A stretch of DNA of 64,000 bases, from positions 124,001 through 188,000 of the forward strand of contig JASPKZ010003414.1 of the NCBI GenBank assembly GCA_030220185.1, given 5' to 3'. Under the pieces are notes generated by a model, which had not been told where the DNA came from, ran no database searches, and was given only the letters and a program-made list of their open reading frames with translations. A program made the position numbers and the translations under genes. The DNA comes from Diploptera punctata (taxonomy: Eukaryota; Arthropoda; Insecta; Blattodea; Blaberidae). This document shows, in pieces, positions 56,081 through 64,000 of this stretch; positions within the stretch are counted from its first letter, which is position 1; each line of letters opens with the position of its first letter.

Positions 56081-56754
56081 TTTTATTTTGCTCAATTCGG
56101 AAACGCCCTGACACATCGGTCGATTTTCACAGCTTTTTAAATAATAAATCACCAAACCACAAGAACACGAGTTACGTGAAGCCAAATTTGTGACTATGTA
56201 TTAATAAACTAAATTATGCGAGTTCCCATTATTAAAAACACTTGTTATAATTATGTTGGAAAGAAACTGATTTTAAATAGAAATAGCAGAAGAGAACAGT
56301 AGGTATTGTACAGTATACAGCCAATTAGCAAACTGCTCGTGTGTGCTGTATCTTTCCATCGTATCTTAATGTTTCAATTCGAAAAGGGCAGGAAGTGACC
56401 CGTTGAAGTGAAAGGGGAAGGGCTGGCGTCAAAGTACATGCAGCCGATACCAAAGCTTGATGAGAGGTCAGAGTGCCAGAGAATGTGACATGCAAGGCAT
56501 TAGCTTGCCTGCTCCAATTTGTAGTTCCACGTTCTGCGTTTGTTCCTCATTAGTTGTTCCCATGTCTTGTTTCACCAATCTCAAAACATGGCCTTTCCCT
56601 ATCTACAGTATTACGGTATTTTCTTCATACGTCTACTATCTGTAAACGGGGAGACGCCTCTGAGAATTATACATACACTGTACGACGATAATAATAGCTA
56701 TTTTAATACCGTATAATTTAATATTTTTATAATATTCATGAATTACTTTTACTT
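56081..56754. other. No gene recognised
   Basis: Includes a less AT-rich part at about 56380-56600 (AAGGGGAAGGGCTGGCGTCA, GATGAGAGGTCAGAGTGCCA) with no recognised frame. It might be an exon or a worn repeat; no evidence decides. Confidence 0.3.
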
Positions 56755-57275
56755 TTGAGGGTCTCTCCACTTTTCAGCGGTTACCCTGTATTCCCATTCG
56801 CCATTCTTGCCGATCACGCCATTCATCCTCCTCCACACCTCTGTCGTTCATCAATCTATGGATCTCTCCTCTCCAAGTTGTTCTTGGCCTGTCCCGTTTC
56901 CTTCTACCAGAAGGTGACCATTCCAAAAGAGTTTTGGGCCACCTATCATCCTCCATTCTCCTGACATGGCCATACCACCGAAGAGCTCTTCTTTCAATCC
57001 TTTCCACCACTGTCTCCTCCATATCCATCATCTGCCTCACTTCTTCATTTCTTCTTCTTTCCAACCTGGATACCCTGGCACTGCGTCTTATTCCATCCAT
57101 CTCCACTGCCAAGATCTTAGTTTTTTGTCCCTCTACCAAAGTCCATCCCTCAGCACCATAAGTCATTATGCTTTCGACAACAGACTTCAAAATCCTCTTC
57201 TTCGTGTGGTTTGACATGGTCCTACTCCACAGTAGGACACATTTCAAAATCGAACAAAGCACATTAATTTGCATT
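56755..57275 (-). mobile_element. LINE-B 3' fragment, young
   Basis: Minus strand, from the thumb region to the 3' end ACCGCTGAAAAGTGGAGAGA. The coding part is fully open (see next entry). It is a different subfamily from the copy at 362-3515, with higher G+C. Confidence 0.75.
56774..57274 (-). CDS. LINE-B reverse transcriptase C-terminal fragment, 166 codons, open
   Basis: Text in order: NHTKKRILKSVVESIMTYGA (thumb), GWTLVEGQKTKILAVEMDGI, RNEEVRQMMDMEETVVERIE, RRALRWYGHVRRMEDDRWPK, LLEWSPSGRRKRDRPRTTW and MNDRGVEEDEWRDRQEW near the natural stop. It aligns end to end with residues encoded at about 3060-3479. The catalytic palm and the endonuclease are absent, so it is a 5'-truncated insertion, and being open suggests recent arrival. 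Codon use is less AT-rich than the flanks. Confidence 0.75.
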   Translation of the reverse strand: MQINVLCSILKCVLLWSRTMSNHTKKRILKSVVESIMTYGAEGWTLVEGQKTKILAVEMDGIRRSARVSRLERRRNEEVRQMMDMEETVVERIERRALRWYGHVRRMEDDRWPKTLLEWSPSGRRKRDRPRTTWRGEIHRLMNDRGVEEDEWRDRQEWRMGIQGNR

Positions 57276-57639
57276 GCTTATGCAATAATATACTACCAAC
57301 GTCCTTTTCTGCGAATTCCGAAGGAAAGAACATGTTGAAAATATGTTAGAAAAGTTATAACATATATTGTCTCCATCGCTCATAGTAGCTACAGGAAATA
57401 GCAATCACAAAAATTCATATATATATACGCTCAGCGATTTTTTAATTCTAACTTCGGGTTAAGCCTCATTTTGAGTGGATATTTTTTGCTCATTATCTAA
57501 CACCACCTTACTTTCCTTAATTGATTACTATATGCCGAGTATTGTCCCGAAATATGGAATAACTATTCGCTACAACATTAAAACATGTATATATATAATA
57601 ACAATAACAATAATAATATTAATATTAATAATATATGTC
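57276..57639. other. No gene recognised
   Basis: AT-rich, ending in an ATA/AAT-rich run at about 57590-57635 that leads to the SINE-2 head. Confidence 0.35.
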
Positions 57640-57895
57640 GGCCGCGGTGGACTAATGGTTATGTTCCTTGCCTCAGCTTCCGAAGGTCGCGAGTTTAAAC
57701 CCGGCCGGGGTCGATGGATTTTTTAAGATGGAAAAATCCAAGGAGCAAGTCCTCCGGGAGAGACTTTAAACCGTGGGTATCGAGTCTGAAGATTTTCAGG
57801 CTCGTAAAAGATCCTTTAGCCTGAATAAAAATACCTCTAAGAAAAATTTACCAAATATTCCTCTCCTATGTATTATTATTGTTATTATCGTATAA
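57640..57895 (+). repeat. SINE-2 (tRNA-derived)
   Basis: Head GTCGGCCGCGGTGGACTAAT (box A TGGACTAATGG), then GGTCGCGAGTTTAAACCCGG (box-B-like) and a body GATGGAAAAATCCAAGGAGC, GAGACTTTAAACCGTGGGTA, TAAAAGATCCTTTAGCCTGA. The tail is a short ATT run near 57870. One copy in this window. Confidence 0.65.
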
Positions 57896-57959
57896 AATGT
57901 TGTTTGCATATGAAATTTACATTACTACATTTAATATATCTTTAACTTCTTTAACTCTT

Positions 57960-58064
57960 TATAATTAGTATAGTGTATATCTATATTGTCAATTTTCTTT
58001 GTAATTGTGCTGGTTGAGCGGAAGAGAAGGCCTAATGGCCTTAACTCTGCCATAATAAATAAAA

Positions 58065-58115
<51 letters not shown>
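57960..58115 (+). repeat. Retroelement 3' end with (ATT)n tail
   Basis: AATTGTGCTGGTTGAGCGGA, AGAGAAGGCCTAATGGCCTT, AACTCTGCCATAATAAATAA, then about 15 ATT units to 58113. A conserved hairpin (AAGGCC TAAT GGCCTT) sits just before the tail. Such ends are typical of SINEs or LINEs that prime on short tandem repeats; the family is not settled. Confidence 0.6.
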
Positions 58116-58116
<1 letters not shown>

Positions 58117-59387
58117 TTGGTTTCCTAGATGTCTGTATGAGGCGGAACGCTGACCACGGGCCACTTCAGTGACATCTATACGAAAACAAGTGTAACTAAA
58201 TTAGTATGGTTAAATTTCTTCCCTGTAGGGGGAGAGCGCCAAAATCTTGTTGAGGGAAACAAGGGCTTATAAGATACAAGATACAATAATAATAATAATA
58301 ATAATTATTATTATTATTATTAGTAATAATTTCAATAATAACAATAGTAATAATAGCAATAATAATAATAATACAAATAATAATATAGAAATAAATTGGT
58401 ACGGCAGCATTACTTTAGTGAACTTATAAGAACCGCCACTGTGTTCACGCCCGCTGCCTGTAGCTCCCTGTACATCTTGCTTCTCCAAACAGCAACGAGA
58501 TGATTCCTTCGGTCTTTTGATATTTAATCAGAACATTTTCGTCTGTCAGACCTGAATGTGGAAAAAGGCAACTCTTGAAAGTTATCTCAATTTACTCAGT
58601 GGTTTGAACTCTAGTCCTTTTAGATAGAATGTTTCTCCGCAAGGGTACGGGATCATCAAGCTGTGAGATCATACAAAGGTATCGCAATTTAGTGGATTTT
58701 TATATATTAATTGTGTCTGTCTATTTACCTGAGATCCACGAGAAAGGTCTATTTTTCATTTGTAAATGGTATTCACTCGACTGGCCACAAAATCACAGCA
58801 TCTGGAGAAGTGATGGAGAGAGACAGCATAAAGAAGAAATACACAAGTCATAAGAAACCTCAAAGCATAAAGGCAATGCATCTGTGAAAATTGACAAAAA
58901 TTCTTGGAATTTAAATGTCTTGTTTTAATTATTTTACGAATTTAAATATTAACTTATCGTATCTCACTTTGAATGTTTGTGTTAGGATATTTTAAACAGC
59001 TCATATAACCACTTAAAGGTCCTTGCGCAGGTGTGCGTGGTTGTCAAATATTCTTACTGTAGCCTAAATTCCTCAGTTCAAATTTAGCGCTTTTTGATAC
59101 CTAGTATATTTTGAAGTCCATAAGTTTGTGTTGGTCATCCAGGAAACAGATGAAAAGCGCAAATCCGCCATTATAACAACAATAAAAAATTATAAAGTTA
59201 ACTTTTTGCACCGAGTTTTCAGCTTTTGAAGTTACAAACAGCTCTTCATAACTTGTGGTGAAGGTGATATGTACTTGAACATGGATAAATGAAACATCAA
59301 ATTAACTTTCGTTTGACAGTCTCACGTTTGAAATTTCTGACTGACCTTCAGAGACAAAGCTTAGGAAGAATATAGTTAATGTTATGT
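58116..59387. other. No gene recognised; AAT/ATT microsatellite
   Basis: AACAAGGGCTTATAAGATAC then AAT and ATT runs at about 58286-58390, perhaps another short-tailed SINE end. From 58400 to 59387 nothing is recognised. Confidence 0.4.
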
Positions 59388-59560
59388 GGCATTCGGTCCA
59401 TCACTGTGGTCTCGGGACAATATAGTTCCCTCGTACACAGAGGGACTGGATTCGATCCCCAGTAGGGGCAAATTTCCTGGGTAGGGTTTATTTTCGGAAT
59501 TTTCCTCACTATAAGATGAATTTCGGAAAGCTTCAAGGCCAAATTCACCGAACATCCTGA
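59388..59560 (+). repeat. SINE-1 copy, diverged
   Basis: GTCCATCACTGTGGTCTCGG, a box-B-like GGATTCGATCCCC, AATTTCCTGGGTAGGGTTTA, TTTTCCTCACTATAAGATGA and CTTCAAGGCCAAATTCACCG. The A-box region has been altered. Confidence 0.55.
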
Positions 59561-60419
59561 TCGTATTTAACATATTCACGTTGTTTAATACGAATGAATC
59601 AATCAATGGTATGTCTAGTCTTAAATATTCGTATTAACTCGGTTGTAGGTCTGTCATGTTTACCGTAAAATACGATGTTACCAAAGAACAATCTTCCTAT
59701 CGTTGACAATTCCGTACACAATTCAGTCACATGTGTGGGGGGGGGGAAATCATTACGACGGTTCCTCCAATAGACGGAGTCGGCGGAGAAATACCTTACG
59801 CAAGTTTGATTTCAGTACAACTGGAAAACGTAGCTTAAAATTAGTATAGATGGGAGAGTAGTTCGTTCAGAGCTACCTGAAAGCATAAATGCAAACAACA
59901 GTTTTGTTAATATCCAAATAACTGATTTCTATATTCGATTATATAATTTTTGAAAAAAATATTTAATTGTATAATACCAACCAAAAATAATTCTTCCAAG
60001 ACTAAGAAAAATTCAATATAATCTGTTGAGAGCGACTGCATTATTATTATAGAAAAGCTAGCATCTATTATACTTGTAGACAACAATAATCATTGTAAAT
60101 CAATTATGGAATCAAATATGGAGCAATCCATTCCTCAGGAGTATGAATTGCCAATAACTGAACAAATTCAAGACCAAACTAAAGTTAAAAATGTAACTGA
60201 CGTTAAGTATACTTCTGTGAAATATCAGGATATACTTCCGTCAAGTGAAAAAGCTGATATTTCAAATGTAATGAACAAGGATGTATTTCTCTAACATTGT
60301 TGCTACTTTCATTTGGACTTGAATTCCAAAACGTATATCCTTGTACTTTGTTTTTCTTGTAATCCGTTGAACAGTCCGGCCATCTCTTTGGAGCTTGTAA
60401 GTATTTTTAAATGTCCCTT
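59561..60419. other. No gene recognised; one protein-like short frame
   Basis: A poly-G run lies at about 59739-59747. The frame 60106-60294 (+, 62 codons) is hydrophilic and protein-like (EYELPITEQIQDQTKVKN, VKYQDILPSSEKADISN) but matches no family I know. It could be part of the LINE-C element that follows or a host exon. Confidence 0.25.
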
Positions 60420-60735
60420 GAGTACGGTACTAACGTTCTGCAGGGTTAGTCCTTTTAAAGACCATCAAAGAACAGACAAAAAACAAACTACAAAAATAAG
60501 AGAGCAATTACAAGTAGATGATTTAAACACAACAATAGTGAAACACAGAACAAACTGGAAAAAAACTTAGCAAGGAATGACTGAGAACAGAATACCAAAA
60601 CAGCATAAACTATTCATCTAATCTAGATGAAGAAGAAGTTTGGGAACACAAAAGAAAAGATGGAAAGATCAGCAATTTGGAGCCGGAACAGGCTAGCAAA
60701 ATGCCTAAACCATGACGAAGAAGAAGAAGTGGAAT
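60420..60735 (+). pseudogene. LINE-C 3' fragment with GAA tail
   Basis: Plus-strand text IREQLQVDDLNTTIVKHRTN and WKK, a frame change, then MTENRIPKQ and a worn C-terminus, ending GGCTAGCAAAATGCCTAAAC and four GAA units (60720-60731). It corresponds to the extreme C-terminus of 31899-32507. Confidence 0.7.
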
Positions 60736-61274
60736 ATACAAGGAGATTGCACGATTGTGCGCAATTATAGTATTATTATTTACGAAAAAATTCTCTGAAG
60801 GTACAAAGAAATAGTATCCTATTATTATACATTCTTAATTTAAATTTATTTTGCTCTGCCTGTGTAATAAAGCCCTTTAATAACCATTCTTCATACGTTC
60901 AAATTAATATCGCAAGAGGAGTAAGTTTACTTTTTTAATCTGATTTTGGGGGATTTAGTTAGTTTAACACTTTTATAACTTAAAGTGGTGCAGTAAATAA
61001 CAAGAAGTTATTGTTGAGGTCAGCAATTCGTTTGGATAAAGTGAAAGTATTAGTATTCATGAGGCTGCGGAATTATGATTCTCAACTGCACAAGCTTTTT
61101 ATTGAAAGTTCAGAGGAAAATATATAAATGATAGCTCTTCTCTGCCGCAAAATGCATTTAAAGTTGTTGAAATAGATTGTTTAATACCTGAGAAAAGAAG
61201 AAAGAGCACAAAGTGAATTTGTAAGTGCACTGGGGAAATCTTGGTAATATGCTAGTTTAAAAAGCTTCACAAGT

Positions 61275-61311
<37 letters not shown>

Positions 61312-61792
61312 TGGAGTGTCTGGCTGTACAAGAGATCGATATGGCACTTGGTTTCCCTCCCCCCTCTCTCACTCTTACTGTTATCTCTCACTTTCATATT
61401 TTCCTCATTCTCTCCTCTCCACGCTAACACATTATCAATAATTCATGAATATTTCCTTCTGTACATCCTGGTAGATCGATGGAATTCAAGAAGTAATATG
61501 ACGTTGCTTTATTCAGACCTAGAAGTTGCCTTGGCGTCTGAGATCACCTTACAGAATGTGAAAATCATTCACGAATTTGTAACATCTAAAAATTTTGTTT
61601 CAAATTTCCAACTAAGTTATATATATATTTAAAAATAGGTTTACAATGTAATAAAAATCTTCCAAAGCTTTTTAAATGTTTATCATCTTTCTCCATTCTT
61701 CTCTATCTTCCATTCCAAGTCTTCCAGACCTAGATCCCTCATATGTCTTCTTACATACGTCCGCTTAGAAATATGTAAGCACATAAATATTA

Positions 61793-61823
<31 letters not shown>

Positions 61824-62181
61824 TACTATCTTATGATATTAAATATAAAACTGCAGAAAAAATAGTGAAGTAAACTTTTCGATCCCTGACTGGCGTAATG
61901 CCAGGTAGAGGGATGAGATTAGGTGAAGCTGCAGTTATTGAAGTCCATGATATACGAGATGCCGGTTGACCAGGCCTACCACACCATCACAGTGACGCAT
62001 GAAATCGATAACATCAACCACACGTTCCAAAGTCGGGGAGATGGAAATATAAACTACTTTAAACATAGCCTTTCTGTAGTTTGACGAGCGTACCAAAGTC
62101 GAGCAGCAGTTATAGTAAAAAAACACCGAATGAAGCCAAAAGTGGTGAGATGGAATTAAAAATATCATCATCACCTCAGTG
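60736..62181. other. No gene recognised; (CA)n at 61279-61307 and (ATT)n at 61790-61825
   Basis: On the minus strand at about 61670-61775, text RTYVRRHMRDLGLEDLEWKI may be a worn LINE 3' end. A 79-codon minus-strand frame at 61935-62174 has no family signature. The rest is unassigned. Confidence 0.35.
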
Positions 62182-62565
62182 TGTTCTTAAGAACATTTTT
62201 TGGACCAAAAAGAGATGAACAGACAGTTGAATGGAGAAAACTACATATTAGTGAGCTACATTATATGTGTAGGAAGTCAGATATAATAATAAGAGTTAGG
62301 TCTCATAGACTGCGATGGGCAGGACATGTGGAACATATAGTGGATGAAAGAGGTGCATGGAAGCTTCATGTAGGAAAACCAGAGGGAAAATGTCCATTTG
62401 TTAGACCAACAATGAGGTGGGAGAATAATATTATCTATGATTTGAGGGAAGTATATTATACAGGGATTGATTGAAAAACATTAGCTCAGGATAGGGATGT
62501 ATGGAGAGCTTATGTCCGCGCGGCTATGAACCTACGGGTTCGATAGAGCCAGTGAGTTAGTTATT
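62182..62565 (+). pseudogene. LINE-A 3' fragment with near-perfect 12-bp TSD
   Basis: Flanked by ATCACCTCAGTG (62170-62181) and ATCATCTCAGTG (62566-62577), one mismatch. Runs from KNIFWTKKR-like text to the end GGGTTCGATAGAGCCAGTGA and GTTA units. The open part 62181-62474 reads RTFFGPKRDEQTVEWRKLHI, RLRWAGHVEHIVDERGAWKL and MRWENNIIYDLREVYYTG. Confidence 0.85.
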
Positions 62566-62979
62566 ATCATCTCAGTGCCAAATACACTTTTTCTCGCTTC
62601 CGATCGAAGACAAGCAAAACATAAATTGCCTCTCCTTCTATAATAACACTTTGTCCACCTCATCACCCCTTTATATTTCTACTCGCTTCCATTGACTATC
62701 TTCTCACCGCAACTTAAACACACGATCGAGAGAATTGAACTCTACATCGAACATCTCACTATTCCTCATCCTCGTTTGTTTTAGCTACCCGTCTCTGGAA
62801 TTCCCTCCCCTCTTATATCGAGGAGTATCGGACTAAAAAACAATTAAAATAAGCTCACTAAATATTTCCTTAGACAATATTAGTATATAACTACGTTGTA
62901 GGCATATTTTAGTTTTTTCTTTCATATTTTTCATTCTTATTACGAAGCCAATTATTTAATGAAATTATAAGTTATTGTA

Positions 62980-63104
62980 ATAATAATAATTGTAATAATA
63001 ATAATAATTATTATTATTATAATAATTATTATTATTATTATAATAATAATAATAATAATTATTATTATTATTACTATTATTATTATTATTATTATAACAG
63101 AGGG

Positions 63105-63154
<50 letters not shown>

Positions 63155-63165
63155 CATTATTATTA

Positions 63166-63200
<35 letters not shown>

Positions 63201-63211
63201 ACACAGGGATT
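62980..63211. repeat. Long AAT/ATT microsatellite with self-complementary halves
   Basis: About 230 bp of AAT and ATT units switching strand sense at least four times, so it can fold on itself. The phrase TATAACAGAGGGATTATT (near 63094) and TATAACACAGGGATTTAC (near 63200) recur, which suggests a duplicated flank. Confidence 0.8.
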
Positions 63212-64000
63212 TACTGTTACAAAAGTTTTAAGGCAGGGTTGCAGTGTTTATCTCCAACTCTATTCAAAATTTATCTTGAAATGGTACTAAGAGACTGGAG
63301 GAAAAAATATCAAAAAATGGGCCTACTAATCCAAATTACACATGTATATTCACTCAATTTTGCAGACGACCAGGTATCAATATCACAAGACCACGATGGC
63401 GTTGAATATACGACAAAAAATCTAAAAGAATAATATTAAAAATGGGGACTTTATATAAATATAGAGAAAACTAAATACCTGTGTATAGCAGAAGAAATGG
63501 AAAATATAAATTTCAACAATGGAGAAGAATTAACACCTAGTATTGAATGCACTTATCTAGGAACACAATAAGACCATTCAGGTGATAACACAGTGTAAAC
63601 TAAAAATATAATCGCAAAAAAAAACAATAAATGCTTTAAACTCTGTTTGGTGGAGCAAAAATATTACAAAAAATAGAAAATTACAAATATATCAAACCAT
63701 AATTCAGAGCTTTTTACATATGATGCTGAAGTTTGGAAAATACCTGCCAGTGAAATAAGAAGAATTTTAAATACAGATATGGATATTTTAAGAAGTTCAG
63801 CTGGAAAATATAGAATGGATAGAATACGAAATAAAGAAATAAGGGAAATTATGGGTGTGCAGGAAGAGGAGCAGGACATCATAGACATTATAGAAAAGAA
63901 AATATTACACTGGTATGGCCATGACAAAAGAATGCCAGAGCAAAGATTGCCTAAAATTGTTATGGAATGGATCCCAATGGAAAGGAGGAAGAGGGGAAGA
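63212..64000 (+). pseudogene. LINE-B element, 3' part, running off the window
   Basis: Begins at motif B (VTKVLRQGCS-type text), then SPTLFKIYLEMVLRDWRKKY (open 63239-63433), LNFADDQVSISQD (motif C, both Asp), INIEKTKYLCIAEE (motif D), later frames with SAGKYRMDRIRNKEIREIMG, WYGHDKRMPEQRLPK and MEWIPMERRKRG at the edge. Same subfamily as 43100-43860. Upstream palm and endonuclease are missing: it starts directly after the AAT repeat. Confidence 0.75.

Noticed and set aside
61181..61372. Cysteine/valine repeat frame
   Set aside because: It is a translation of a CA microsatellite.

Overview
This window reads as intergenic or intronic DNA from a large, AT-rich insect genome that has been built almost entirely by mobile elements. 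I could find no complete host protein gene. The best clue to the host is the main repeat family: endonuclease/reverse-transcriptase elements of the 'craniofacial development protein 2-like' (RTE-type) kind, together with piggyBac, Tc1/mariner and Helitron copies and tRNA-derived SINEs. From memory of such elements this suits a cockroach-like (Blattodea) genome, but that is an inference and no host gene confirms it.

I use four working names for the non-LTR families. LINE-A (3' tail of TTAC/GTTA repeats) has copies near 7.5-10.6 (-), 12.4-13.0 (+), 26.1-26.9 (-), 39.2-39.6 (+), 44.6-45.65 (-), 52.3-52.8 (-) and 62.2-62.6 kb (+). LINE-B ('WYGHVxRM' C-terminus) lies at 0.36-3.5 (+), 30.8-31.8 (+), 33.2-34.3 (-), 43.1-43.9 (+), 56.8-57.3 (-) and 63.2-64.0 kb (+). 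LINE-C (3' tail of GAT or GAA repeats) lies at 21.4-21.8 (-), 31.9-32.6 (+), 40.7-41.0 (-), 44.1-46.3 (+, split by a LINE-A) and 60.4-60.7 kb (+). LINE-D lies at 13.9-15.3 (-) and 41.4-42.8 kb (-). Nearly all are broken by stops and frameshifts. The longest open frame in a younger copy is 329 codons at 44612-45601 (-).

DNA transposons: a mariner-like element with about 140-bp inverted repeats (5054-6469), a second broken mariner-type transposase beside it (6505-7060), a Tigger/pogo-like remnant (20040-20952), a piggyBac remnant flanked by TTAA (23612-24919), a nearly intact Tc1 element (48627-50153), and three Helitron-like copies (1-348, 17704-18248, 36021-36965). Non-coding dispersed repeats include a roughly 0.75-kb family with three copies, several foldback elements and three kinds of tRNA-derived SINE.

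Tandem structures: exactly 17 units of 34 bp (46712-47289), ten units of about 26 bp (50655-50920), a tandem array of tRNA-like genes with about 240-bp spacers that a Tc1 element has split (48.2-50.5 kb), and a diverged direct duplication at 38.9-40.5 kb.

The most interesting sites are (i) a 45-nt sequence at 27230-27274 (-) that satisfies the core and three helices of a minimal type I hammerhead ribozyme inside a foldback repeat; (ii) a three-level nest at 23.4-25.2 kb whose two insertion events keep their target duplications; (iii) LINE-A inside LINE-C at 44.6-45.65 kb with a perfect 11-bp duplication; and (iv) the interrupted tRNA-like array. No new defence-type or metabolic system is visible.
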